From Candidatus Dormiibacterota bacterium (GTDB lineage Bacteria; Chloroflexota; Dormibacteria; Dormibacterales; Dormibacteraceae): DNA of 56,696 bases. The stretch covers positions 22,879 to 79,574 of the forward strand of contig PLYD01000280.1 in the NCBI GenBank assembly GCA_003151665.1, written 5' to 3'. Shown here piece by piece: positions 15,807-24,902 of this stretch (positions within the stretch are counted from its first letter, which is position 1; every line of letters starts with the position of its first letter). The notes below the pieces were generated by a model. It was not told the DNA's origin. It did no database searches and saw only the letters and a list, made by a program, of their open reading frames with translations. Made by a program: the position numbers and the translations under genes.

Positions 15807-17663
15807 CTAGCGCGATCCCACGCGTTCTGGCCTGGGCGCCAGCGTAGAGCGGCGCGCCCGGGACTGATCGACCTCGGTCAGGTGCCGCTTCCGGAGCCTC
15901 AGGTGCTTTGGAGTCACCTCGAGCAGCTCGTCATCGGTCAGGAAGTCCAAGGACTGCTCCAGGCTCTGCCTGGAAGCGGGAGTCAGACGAACCGAGATAT
16001 CCGAGGTCGACGAACGGATGTTGGACTGCTTCTTCTCCCTGCAGACGTTGACCCGGATGTCTCCTGGACGCTTCTGGATGCCGACGACCATCCCCTCGTA
16101 CACCTCTTCCCCGGCCTCAATGAAGGTGGTGCCGCGCTCCTGCGCACCCGCCAGCCCGAACGCAAGGGTCGTGCCCGCCGAAGACGCAGTGAGAGCACCG
16201 TTGCGCTGCTCTCTGAAGTCGCCGGCCCAGGGCCGGTACCCGATGCCGATCGAGCCCATCAAGCCGGTACCGGCGGTCAGCGTCAGGAAGCTGTTGCGGA
16301 ATCCGATCAAACCGCGGGTCGGGATCGTGTATTCGAGGCGCACGCCGCCCTTGGAGTCGTAGCTGATCTCGATCATCTCGCCACGCCGCTTGCCGAGAGC
16401 CTCGGTGACAGCGCCGAGGTTTTCCTCGCGGACGTCCACGGTCAACCGCTCGAGGGGTTCCATCCTCTGGCCGTTGATCGTCTTCACGATCGCCTCGGGT
16501 CGGGAGACCTCGAACTCATAGCCCTCCCGCCGCATGGTCTCGATGAGCACCGCGAGGTGCAGCTCGCCGCGGCCGCTCACGAGGAAGCGCTCGGCGGCCT
16601 CGGTGTCCTCGACGTGCAGCCCGAGGTTGACATCGAGCTCCTTGTAGAGCCGCGCGCGCAGCTGCCTGGTGGTCGAGAACTTGCCCTCGCGCCCGGTGAA
16701 GGGTGACGTGTTGACGCCAAACGTCATCCTGACCGTGGGCTCGTCGATCTCGATTCGCGGCAGCGGGTCGGGGGCTTCGGGGTCCGCAAGCGTGTCGCCG
16801 ATCGCGACCGCATCCAGGCCCGTGAGCACAACTATGTCTCCGGCGCTGGCGGTCGTGACTGCGATGCGGTCGAGTCCGCGGTAAACGAGAACCTGCACCA
16901 CCTTGGCGCGGCGGGGCTCGCCGGCGGCGGTGAGCACGGCCACCGTGTCGCCTGGAGCGATGCTGCCTCGCGAGATGCGCCCGATAGCCATCGGTCCGGT
17001 GTAGTCGTCGTATGCGCGGTTGGCGACCAGCATCTGGAAGCCGCCGGGCTCGATGACCGGAGCGGGGATGAACTCGATGATCGTCTTGAAAAGAGGTTCG
17101 AGGTCGGCGGTGAGGGCGTCGGCCTGGTGGCCCGCTCGGCCCTCTTTCGCGACTGCGTAGATTACCGGGGCCTCGAGCTGGTCGGCATCCTCGGCGAGCT
17201 CCAGGAAAAGGTCGTGCACCTTGTGCAGGGCCGCCTCGGGATCCGCGTTCTTGCGATCGACCTTGTTGATCACGACGATGATGCGCAGGCCGACCTCGAA
17301 GGCCTTGCGGAGCACGAAGCGCGTCTGCGGCATCGGTCCCTCGGCCGCATCGATCAGGAGCAGGCAGCCGTCGGCCATGTTCAGCACGCGCTCCACCTCG
17401 CCGCCGAAATCGGCGTGCCCCGGAGTGTCGATGATGTTGATGGTCACCTCGCCGTGCCGAACCGAGGTGTTCTTGGCCAGGATCGTGATGCCCTTCTCGC
17501 GCTCGAGGTCGTTCGAGTCCATGATCAGCGTGCCGACGTCCTGGTTGTCCCTGAACGTGTGGCTCTGTTTCAAGAGGGCGTCGACCAGCGTCGTCTTCCC
17601 GTGGTCGACGTGAGCGATGATCGCCACATTGCGAATGTCGTGCCGGAGATTTGCAGGTGTCAT
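15807..17663 (-). CDS. typA: Ribosome-binding GTPase TypA/BipA
   Basis: This 618-residue translational GTPase acts in ribosome assembly and stress adaptation. G motifs are AHVDHGKTT (G1), ITI with LEREKGITI (G2/switch I), DTPGHADFGGE (G3) and NKVD (G4). EF-G-like domains III and V and the BipA-specific C-terminal domain follow, with GLIGFRNSFLT and GIGYRPWAGDF. Length is normal for the family. It is transcribed alone on the minus strand, divergent from the DUF2207 gene. Confidence 0.97.
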   Translation of the reverse strand: MTPANLRHDIRNVAIIAHVDHGKTTLVDALLKQSHTFRDNQDVGTLIMDSNDLEREKGITILAKNTSVRHGEVTINIIDTPGHADFGGEVERVLNMADGCLLLIDAAEGPMPQTRFVLRKAFEVGLRIIVVINKVDRKNADPEAALHKVHDLFLELAEDADQLEAPVIYAVAKEGRAGHQADALTADLEPLFKTIIEFIPAPVIEPGGFQMLVANRAYDDYTGPMAIGRISRGSIAPGDTVAVLTAAGEPRRAKVVQVLVYRGLDRIAVTTASAGDIVVLTGLDAVAIGDTLADPEAPDPLPRIEIDEPTVRMTFGVNTSPFTGREGKFSTTRQLRARLYKELDVNLGLHVEDTEAAERFLVSGRGELHLAVLIETMRREGYEFEVSRPEAIVKTINGQRMEPLERLTVDVREENLGAVTEALGKRRGEMIEISYDSKGGVRLEYTIPTRGLIGFRNSFLTLTAGTGLMGSIGIGYRPWAGDFREQRNGALTASSAGTTLAFGLAGAQERGTTFIEAGEEVYEGMVVGIQKRPGDIRVNVCREKKQSNIRSSTSDISVRLTPASRQSLEQSLDFLTDDELLEVTPKHLRLRKRHLTEVDQSRARRSTLAPRPERVGSR

Positions 17664-17796
17664 AGGGCAGTACTGATCACAGGGGTGGGGGATGCTGGCG
17701 CGGTGCCCGCAGCAGGACTATACGGGCCGGGCCTTAAACCCTGCCTTTTTCCCCTTCGCCTGCTGCCGCGGCCATGGAAGTAACATCCCCTCCGGA

Positions 17797-19617
17797 ATGA
17801 TCCTTTCCACCAAGCCGGCTCGGCTAATCCTCGCCTTGCTCGCCGCCGCCTGGCTGATGGTGGCGGCCGCCTCAGCCGGCCTCGCCGACGAGGGCTGGGT
17901 CATCACCTCATTCCACTCCGACATCGTCATCGCCCCGAACTCCAGCTTGATCGTCACCGAGGACATCCGGGTGGACTTCGGTTCGCTTCAGAAGCACGGC
18001 ATCTTCCGAACCATTCCCCTGCGCTACAGGTTCAATGACACCCAGGATCGCTTTTACGTGCTCGAGGTGCGGTCGGTGACCGACGGCGCCAACCAGCTGC
18101 CTCACGACGACTCCATGAGCAACGACAACGAGGTGATCAAGATCGGCGACCCCAACCGCCTCGTGTCAGGTGTTCAGCGATACGTCATCACCTATACCGT
18201 AGCCGGCGCGATGAACACTTTCCCGGATCGCACCGAGCTGTTCTGGAACGTGGACGGACCGCTTTGGCCGGTACCAAAAACGCTCGTGACCGCCACGGTT
18301 CATGTGCCGGCGGGCTCGCTCCAGAAGTCGGCTTGTTACGAGGGTCCGTCAGGTTCGAGCGAAACCTGCACCCATACCGACGCCAGCGACCGCGCCGACT
18401 TCTCGTCTACGCGCTCGATCAGCTCCGGTGAGGAGATGTCAGTGGCGGTCGCCCTCAATCCAGGCGCCGTGGCCGTGCCCCAACCGCTGCTGGAGCCGCG
18501 GCAGCGGCAGTTCCCACAGGACGCTTTCGACCTCACGCCGTTCACCGTCGGGCTGTTCGTGCTCCTGACCCTGCTCGGCCTCGGCCTGGTCGCATGGAAC
18601 TGGTGGGTGCATGGCCGCGACCGTGCGTACCTGACACAGCACTATCTGGCGGACCCTCCCTCTGGTACCACGGCGGCTCTGGCCGAAGGCCAGCGGACGC
18701 AGCCGCTGTTCTCGCACGACACGCTGGTGGTCGAGTTCGGGCCGCCGCAAAACATGCGACCGGCTGAGCTCGGCCTCATCCTCGACGAGAGCGCCGACAC
18801 CAAAGATGTCACGGCGACGATCGTCGACCTGGCGGTCCGCGGATACCTCACGATCGTCGAGCGGGGGCAGGGAAACGGCTGGACCCTCACCCAGAAACCA
18901 GGCGCCAACAGAGCGGACCTGATGCAGTACGAGAAGACTCTGTACGACGGCCTCTTCGCCGGGCGGGACACGGTCGCCCTCTCCGATCTGAAGGGCACCT
19001 TCGGGCCAACCCTGAAGCTGGCCGAGAGCCAGATCTACACGGACTCACTATTGCGCGGCCTGTTCACGAGCAACCCGACTCAGGCCCGAGCTGCGTGGGG
19101 ATGCATGGGCTTCGCGCTCGTGCTCGTTGGCTTTGCCGCCACTGTCGGCCTCGGCATTGCGTTTGGCTGGGGCCTGGTCGGCCTTGCGGTCGTAATCTCC
19201 GGAATCGCGCTGACCGCCACATTCCCATTTATGCCGCAGCGGACGGCGGCCGGACGCGACCTGCTGCAGCACACGCTCGGCTTCCGCCTATACATGACCA
19301 CGGCAGAGAAATATCGGCAGCAGTTCGCGGAGAAGGCCCAGATCTTCACGCAGCTGCTGCCCTACGCGATCGTCTTCGGCTGCGTGACGCAGTGGGCAAA
19401 GGCGTTTGAGGGTATCGACACGGCTGCGGCCAACAGCGGTTGGTATGTGGGCAACGCGCCGTTCCAGGCCGCTCTGCTCGCGAGCAGCCTGGAATCGATG
19501 AACGCCAACATCTCGAGCGCTATCACCTATGTGCCGCCAAGCTCGGGCAGCTCGAGTGGATTCAGCGGGGGCTTTTCGGGCGGTGGCGGTGGCGGTGGCG
19601 GCGGCGGGAGCTGGTAA
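17797..19617 (+). CDS. DUF2207 membrane protein with Gly-rich tail
   Basis: This 606-residue protein starts at ATG 17797 with a signal peptide (LILALLAAAWLMVAAASAGLADE). The DUF2207 extracellular domain follows (DIVIAPNSSLIVTEDIRVDF, HGIFRTIPLRY). A membrane segment comes near residue 250 (FTVGLFVLLTLLGLGLVAWN), then a cytoplasmic part, a hydrophobic pair near residues 435-480, and the tail SGGFSGGGGGGG-SW typical of the family. Function is unknown. An in-frame extension upstream exists but lacks signal-peptide character. Confidence 0.9.
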   Translation: MILSTKPARLILALLAAAWLMVAAASAGLADEGWVITSFHSDIVIAPNSSLIVTEDIRVDFGSLQKHGIFRTIPLRYRFNDTQDRFYVLEVRSVTDGANQLPHDDSMSNDNEVIKIGDPNRLVSGVQRYVITYTVAGAMNTFPDRTELFWNVDGPLWPVPKTLVTATVHVPAGSLQKSACYEGPSGSSETCTHTDASDRADFSSTRSISSGEEMSVAVALNPGAVAVPQPLLEPRQRQFPQDAFDLTPFTVGLFVLLTLLGLGLVAWNWWVHGRDRAYLTQHYLADPPSGTTAALAEGQRTQPLFSHDTLVVEFGPPQNMRPAELGLILDESADTKDVTATIVDLAVRGYLTIVERGQGNGWTLTQKPGANRADLMQYEKTLYDGLFAGRDTVALSDLKGTFGPTLKLAESQIYTDSLLRGLFTSNPTQARAAWGCMGFALVLVGFAATVGLGIAFGWGLVGLAVVISGIALTATFPFMPQRTAAGRDLLQHTLGFRLYMTTAEKYRQQFAEKAQIFTQLLPYAIVFGCVTQWAKAFEGIDTAAANSGWYVGNAPFQAALLASSLESMNANISSAITYVPPSSGSSSGFSGGFSGGGGGGGGGGSW

Positions 19618-19640
19618 GCAAATAAGATGGAACTCCGTGG

Positions 19641-19797
19641 ATTCCCTCTCATCGCCCGTGCGGCTCCGCCGCAGGCGCGACTCTTTCCGGACTACGGATG
19701 AGACTGATTCAGAATTAGTTTCGACCCGCGATGGTTGGCAGTCGTCAATCACAAAGTCATGGCCAGGGGGACCCGGCCAACCCTGCCACGTTAGCGA
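19641..19797 (+). repeat. Dispersed intergenic hairpin repeat, copy B
   Basis: This is the second copy of the 15211-15365 repeat, here between the DUF2207 gene and the convergent desaturase gene. CGGCTCCGCCG is identical. The last hairpin has one extra A in the stem (GGCCAGGG-GGA-CCCGGCC). Confidence 0.75.
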
Positions 19798-19810
19798 AAG
19801 GATTCGGTAG

Positions 19811-20869
19811 CTAAGCCTGAGCTTTTGCGGCTCTCAGAGGCTCGCCGACTTCGTTCAGGAAACCCAGTAGCTCCTGGTAGGACTGCAAGAAGCTGGTCTC
19901 GTGATAGGCGATTCCGCGCTCGGCGCAGAACTGCTTGACGATCGGCTGAGCGCGCTTCACGTTGATACGAGGCATCCCAGGGAACAGGTGGTGCTCGATC
20001 TGGTAATTGAGCGCGCCGTACCAGAAGTCCGTGAGGGGGTGACCGTAAATGTTTCGTGCCGTCAGCACCTGGGTGCGCACGAAGTCGAGACGACTCGAGC
20101 TGTCGGTCTGCGGCATGCCCTTGTGATTCGGCGCGAACACGGACGCAAGGTACGCACCGCCGACCGCCTTGTGGATGACTACGACCATCAGCGCCGACCA
20201 CGGGCCGAGGAAGAACAGCATCGCGCCGAGATAGATCACCGCATGCGCTGCGAGCATTCCGAACTCCAGACGCCGATATCGAGAGTCCTCTCTGATGAGA
20301 TAGGTGGCGCCGACCACGTGCATGCTCCAGGCCAGGAAAGTCGTGAGTGGGAAAAAGAAGTACACCTGGTACATGGCCAGGAGCCGGCCGGCACCCCGGC
20401 GCGCCATCGCCTGCTCGTGCGTGTACACGATGGCGCCGACGTCAATGTCGGGGTCGAGGTCGACGTCGTTCGGGTTGCCGTGATGGCGATTGTGCTTCTG
20501 CACCCACCAGCCATAGCTCATGCCGAGAAGCGCGTCCGCGGTGATAAGACCGACGAGCGCGTTCTTCCAGTTCGACGCGAACATCTGCCGGTGCCCTGAA
20601 TCATGCAGCTGGAATCCCAGCTGGCCGGAGATGAGGCCGAGGAAGACGGCAGTCAGAGCCTGGGCCCAAATCTGCTTGACGAGAAACAGGATGGCGAGGC
20701 AGCCGAAAAACAGCGCGAGGTTGGTGGTGATGCTGAACGCGTAAAACACAGGCCGCTTGTCCATCAGCCCGGCGTCATTGATGCGACGCTTGAGAACCGC
20801 GTAATCGCGCTGAACGTTTTCCGCCGTCTCACCCCTTGGGCGTGAGACTTCTGTGATCAAGCTAGCCAC
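19811..20869 (-). CDS. Front-end type fatty-acid desaturase
   Basis: This 352-residue membrane di-iron desaturase has three histidine boxes: HDSGH (89-93), HNRHH (126-130) and QIEHH (290-294). A Gln at the start of the third box marks front-end/acyl-lipid desaturases that add a double bond between an existing one and the carboxyl end. Hydrophobic pairs lie at about 45-88 and 170-235. No fused cytochrome b5 is present. The substrate and position cannot be told from sequence. It may adjust membrane fluidity. Confidence 0.93.
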   Translation of the reverse strand: MASLITEVSRPRGETAENVQRDYAVLKRRINDAGLMDKRPVFYAFSITTNLALFFGCLAILFLVKQIWAQALTAVFLGLISGQLGFQLHDSGHRQMFASNWKNALVGLITADALLGMSYGWWVQKHNRHHGNPNDVDLDPDIDVGAIVYTHEQAMARRGAGRLLAMYQVYFFFPLTTFLAWSMHVVGATYLIREDSRYRRLEFGMLAAHAVIYLGAMLFFLGPWSALMVVVIHKAVGGAYLASVFAPNHKGMPQTDSSSRLDFVRTQVLTARNIYGHPLTDFWYGALNYQIEHHLFPGMPRINVKRAQPIVKQFCAERGIAYHETSFLQSYQELLGFLNEVGEPLRAAKAQA

Positions 20870-21106
20870 CCTAACAGTTACCTGTAAGGCAGCGTGGGTT
20901 CACGGTCGTAACAGAAGCCATAACACAAGCGCGATGTCAAGTTGGAACGGGCGTATCGGCCAGCAGGACGGCGCCGAATATCAAACAGCGCCACTTCATC
21001 GGTTCATCCCCCAGGCTTACCGGCTGGCCGCGGACTGCCGCGCCAGTGCGGCTGGTCGCCCATGTACGCAGTATCGCCCCGGGCCGGGTCGCGAGCACCC
21101 GTTCGA

Positions 21107-21751
21107 TCACTTTCTCAGCAGGAAGAAGTGGTGGTACTGGCTCTCAAACGGTATGTAGTCCTTCTCGACTGTGAAGAGCGACCTGAGAATGGCGCGGACT
21201 TTCGAAAGCGAATATCCCTGCTTTCCGATCTCCCAGTAGTGCTCGCCGTAGAACACGTGCTTTTTGGGGAAGGCCAGCTTGCGCGCCAACCGAATTTCCT
21301 TGATCCGCGGTAGCTTCACCGACAGCTTTAGCTTGGGGCCGTAATGAGGCAGGCTAATCAGCACGTGATGTCTGCTGACTCTTCGCATCTCCTGTAGCAC
21401 GGTTGGGAATTTGTCAAAGGGCAGGTGCTCGAGCACCTCGCAAGCCACCACGACGTCGACCGCGTCATCGCGAAGCGGGATGGATTCGGCGCTGCCGATG
21501 ATGTCCGGCCTCAGATCGGCGGCGATGTCGAGGCTGCGGTATGAGATCGCGGTCGCCCCTTCGATGAACCGCTTCAAAAATCCGTCACCGGTGCCGATCT
21601 CGAGCATCGAGCTGGGCGCGAGCGAGACGATCTCGCGCACCTGGTAGTAGTAGCTCGCCCAGCGGTCAAAACCGGTGTAGCGGTCGAATTCGTAGTGTTC
21701 TTTCGCAACCTGGGGTGTGACTGGGCGGGACTCTTCGGAGCGTTTCATCAT
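21107..21751 (-). CDS. Class I SAM-dependent methyltransferase
   Basis: This 214-residue Methyltransf_11-type enzyme has motif I MLEIGTGDGFLKRF, a post-I acidic stretch YRSLDIA, and CEVLEHLPFDKF. The start overlaps the stop of the large membrane-protein gene upstream (TGATG), so they form an operon. The context of envelope glycan-type genes suggests methylation of a lipid or sugar intermediate, but the target is unknown. Confidence 0.88.
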   Translation of the reverse strand: MMKRSEESRPVTPQVAKEHYEFDRYTGFDRWASYYYQVREIVSLAPSSMLEIGTGDGFLKRFIEGATAISYRSLDIAADLRPDIIGSAESIPLRDDAVDVVVACEVLEHLPFDKFPTVLQEMRRVSRHHVLISLPHYGPKLKLSVKLPRIKEIRLARKLAFPKKHVFYGEHYWEIGKQGYSLSKVRAILRSLFTVEKDYIPFESQYHHFFLLRK

Positions 21752-23295
21752 CAGTGTCTCAACAGTGGCCCCAGGTTCTTGTCCCAGACCAAAACCTCAA
21801 CGCTCCCAAAAATCATGGTTTCACTTGGGAGCCCGAACACGCTCTCCATGTTGGAGCGGTCGATCCCGAATTGTCGATCGTTGACGTCATAGACGACAAA
21901 GCGCGCATCGCCCAATTGTCTGGTTGTGTACCAGCTCGCTTTTGACTCCCACGCATAGCCGTTCGCGCCGATGCCATCGGACAAGATGGGCCGGATCCGG
22001 ACGCGGCCTCCAGTATCGACCGTGGCCACACTTGCCTGCCAGTACGATCCCAGCCCGCTGTACAGGTGTTGATCGAGGAGCCAGGTCTCCCAAGGCTGGT
22101 TAGTCGGAGCCGCCGGTGCCACCAAGCTGGCCAGCAGCAGAATGCAATAGACCGCCGCGACAGCCGCGGCGGGCAATGGCACCCCATGCCGAGCCACAAA
22201 GCCGGCTCCAGCTCGGCCAGCCAGAACCGCAGCAAAAATGAATAGGGGAATGAGATATCGATTGGTGTCGCCGTGGGCGATGAAGAGGAACGCCACCAGG
22301 TCGATCGCCATCGACACCAAGAGAAGCTCGGTAACGCGGTCGCTCTCCCTCCCACGGATCCAGCGCCATGCGACATAGCACGCGGCCGCGACCGCAAATG
22401 TCAGTCCCACGGCATGGGCGACCTCGGCCACGTAGTCGAAGGCACCTCCGCCCGGACTGGCGCCAAAGAGCGCCAAGAGTCCGGCGACCGCCGACCCCAA
22501 GTACTTCGGCACGTCGCCCAGCTGGGCGAGCGTGGGCGCCAACGGGTAGATGCGGTAGCCGTGATATCGCGCGACAAAAAAACCAATCGCCCTGGTGAGC
22601 AGAACCGCGATCGCGGTGGCGGCCAGAAGACCCGCGTCGTATTTGAAGCCGAGCTGGCGTCGCACCAGCCGCCAGCCGCACACGACGACCAGCGGTCCAA
22701 CCAGGATCACGTACGCCAGGCCGTTCGAGAACACGGCCGCGGTCACGATGAGTGAGATAAGGAAGAGGCCAAAGTAGCCGCCGTGCGATCGGTCGACGAC
22801 GACCAGGGCTAGGAGCGCCAGGAGCGCGACGCCGACGTGGGAACCGCCGACAAGCAATAGGTTGACCCCCAGGCCCAGCTGGGGTGCGATGAGCAGGACG
22901 GCGGTGATCAACCCCGCCACCGCCCGCCGGCCCGATGACGTCCCGCGAGCCAGCACGACGGCAGCGATCACCACGATCGCGTACATGAGCGCGTTGACCA
23001 TGTGAATCGAGACGGGCTGCAGGCCCAGCGCCGGCAGGAGCGCGCCATAAAGCAACAGATCGGGGACGTACAGCGAGATCGTGGAAAGCGTCCAGCCGGA
23101 AAGCAATACGTTGCCACTCGACAGGTCCACTCCCTGAAGGGCCTGGCTCGCCTGGTCCGAATTGATCGGGCTGGTCATGGAAAGACGGGTGTAGATCGCC
23201 GTCAGTAGCGCTGTCGAAGCAAGTACGAAGACGACTGGGACAACACGCTTTGCGATTGCGTGGCGATCAAGCTGCGCGCGAAACCGATCGACCAT
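21751..23295 (-). CDS. Polytopic membrane protein, possibly GT-C type
   Basis: This protein has about 514 residues from ATG 23295. The frame extends farther upstream, but that part is Pro/Arg/Ser-rich and runs over the neighbouring gene. About ten to eleven hydrophobic segments are followed by a C-terminal soluble domain with DARFVVYDVNDRQFGIDR. An acidic SPINSDQASQALQG loop after the first membrane segment sits where GT-C enzymes keep their catalytic Asp. Lipid-linked sugar transfer is plausible but unproven. Confidence 0.7.
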   Translation of the reverse strand: MVDRFRAQLDRHAIAKRVVPVVFVLASTALLTAIYTRLSMTSPINSDQASQALQGVDLSSGNVLLSGWTLSTISLYVPDLLLYGALLPALGLQPVSIHMVNALMYAIVVIAAVVLARGTSSGRRAVAGLITAVLLIAPQLGLGVNLLLVGGSHVGVALLALLALVVVDRSHGGYFGLFLISLIVTAAVFSNGLAYVILVGPLVVVCGWRLVRRQLGFKYDAGLLAATAIAVLLTRAIGFFVARYHGYRIYPLAPTLAQLGDVPKYLGSAVAGLLALFGASPGGGAFDYVAEVAHAVGLTFAVAAACYVAWRWIRGRESDRVTELLLVSMAIDLVAFLFIAHGDTNRYLIPLFIFAAVLAGRAGAGFVARHGVPLPAAAVAAVYCILLLASLVAPAAPTNQPWETWLLDQHLYSGLGSYWQASVATVDTGGRVRIRPILSDGIGANGYAWESKASWYTTRQLGDARFVVYDVNDRQFGIDRSNMESVFGLPSETMIFGSVEVLVWDKNLGPLLRH

Positions 23296-23398
23296 TCGGC
23301 GCCCCGTCAGGGGAAGCGCAATCACGGTTCCCAAGCCTACTTGAGTCGAGCGCAGGTACTCTCGACGCCCGAGAGCTGCCTTTCGCGAGCTCGCCTCC

Positions 23399-24856
23399 TC
23401 AGCTGGGAGGCGGGGCCAAGCTCGGTGTGCCCCGCACCGCCCGCACCGCAGAGGCCCACAGCGCGGCCGCGGCGGCGAGGAGGGCGACGAAGGGGACCAG
23501 AGCGACCCAACCCGCCACCCTCTTGGCGCGAAACCAGACGATGTCCAAGGTGTCCGATTGAGCAGCTCTGCTGGCAAAGACATGGTGCAGGAACCTCCAG
23601 GCGCCGATCGGCGGATAGGCGTCCAATCTGAAGTTGGCCGCCGTCGCCGCGTACGCCGCGCCGTACCCGCCCAGTAGGTCTGTCATGACCGCCGGAATAT
23701 TCCACAGGATGCCCCCGGCCAAGAGCACCGCCGGCAGCCACCTCCGCAGCGCGTTGGGAAGGCGCGGGACCCCGATCCCCGCGAGCACGGCCAACAAGGG
23801 CAAGCCCGGCTGGATGAAACGGAATCCCCAGTCCCAGCCCCCGACCCAATCGACGTAGGTGCAGGCTTCGACGAGGAGCACCGTCGGCAGCCCTGCCAGG
23901 ACGATCGCCTCCACGCGCTTGCCCTGCCGCCAAAGGAAGGCGGTCCCGATGACGGCCAGTGCAAGGGCCGGAAACTCCCAGACGATGCCCCGGCCGGGGC
24001 TGATGAGCGCGCCTGGGAGCCCGACCCAGATCGGCGTCGTCCACGCCAGCTGCGAGCTGCCGTAACCGGAGTTGGCAGGGGAACCAAAGCGCACCCAATT
24101 GAGCAACAGCGTGATGGCGAGCGCGACCACCCACCCGCCTCCGATCATCGCCAGCGGCCGCCAGGCCTTTGGCTCGCGAGCCGCCACCAAGACCAAAAGG
24201 CCCGGCAACAACAGCGAGCCTTCCAGAGGCCGTGTGAGGACCCCGTAGCCGACCGCGGCAGCGCAGATCCACAGCCACCGCCGCGCGCCCGAGTTCAAGT
24301 AGCGCAAGCAGGCGTAGAGGCCACCGATCCAGCAGAGCGCGACCAGCGGTTGCGGCCAGTCTCCGCGCGAGGCAGCGAAAGCAGGCGACCCCAAGCCATA
24401 GAACGCGAGCGCCCAGAGCGAGGCCCGGAGATCGCCGCCCAGCGCGCGGGCGGTCAGCGCCACCAGGTAAGCGGAGGCGGCGGCGATCAGGACCCAGATC
24501 GGGGCTCCCCCGACGACGTACAGGAGGTCGCCATAGAGGAGGTTGAAGTCATAGTGCGGGCCGGTGGCGACCGGCACGTGGCTCGAAAGCCATGGAAACG
24601 CGATGAGCCCCGGAAAGTACTCGAGGGAAGCACCGAGCCCACGGCCGCTGCTGGTCGCGTAGCCGCCCCACCAGACCGGCGGCACGAACGTCCAGGAGCC
24701 GTGGTAGACAAGCGAGAGCGCCTGCCGCCACATCATCAAGCCGTCGACGCTCAGGAAATGCCCGCTCATCACGGCCAGGTAGAGGCAGACCAGCCCGAGC
24801 GCGGCCAGCATCTCCGCTCGGTGGTTGGAAGCCGCGGCCCGCATGCTTTTGGGCAC
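23399..24856 (-). CDS. Polytopic membrane protein, possibly GT-C type
   Basis: This 485-residue protein has about ten membrane segments. The first outer loop holds SVDGLMMWRQALSLVYHG, which resembles the acidic catalytic loop of GT-C/PMT-like enzymes. A later loop reads EACTYVDWVGGWDWGFRFIQP. It lies about 100 bp before the next membrane protein gene in the same direction, so the two plus the methyltransferase probably form one unit for cell-surface glycan work. Assignment is structural only. Confidence 0.7.
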   Translation of the reverse strand: MPKSMRAAASNHRAEMLAALGLVCLYLAVMSGHFLSVDGLMMWRQALSLVYHGSWTFVPPVWWGGYATSSGRGLGASLEYFPGLIAFPWLSSHVPVATGPHYDFNLLYGDLLYVVGGAPIWVLIAAASAYLVALTARALGGDLRASLWALAFYGLGSPAFAASRGDWPQPLVALCWIGGLYACLRYLNSGARRWLWICAAAVGYGVLTRPLEGSLLLPGLLVLVAAREPKAWRPLAMIGGGWVVALAITLLLNWVRFGSPANSGYGSSQLAWTTPIWVGLPGALISPGRGIVWEFPALALAVIGTAFLWRQGKRVEAIVLAGLPTVLLVEACTYVDWVGGWDWGFRFIQPGLPLLAVLAGIGVPRLPNALRRWLPAVLLAGGILWNIPAVMTDLLGGYGAAYAATAANFRLDAYPPIGAWRFLHHVFASRAAQSDTLDIVWFRAKRVAGWVALVPFVALLAAAAALWASAVRAVRGTPSLAPPPS

Positions 24857-24902
24857 GCGTAAGACTATTGGCCCACCGTTGGGAACCGCTGCGCGGTGCC
24901 GG

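Noticed and set aside
23296..23583. N-terminal extension of the membrane protein at 21751-23295
   Set aside because: The added 96 residues are Pro/Arg/Ser-rich and mostly overlap the neighbouring gene's 3' end. The hydrophobic protein proper starts after 23295.
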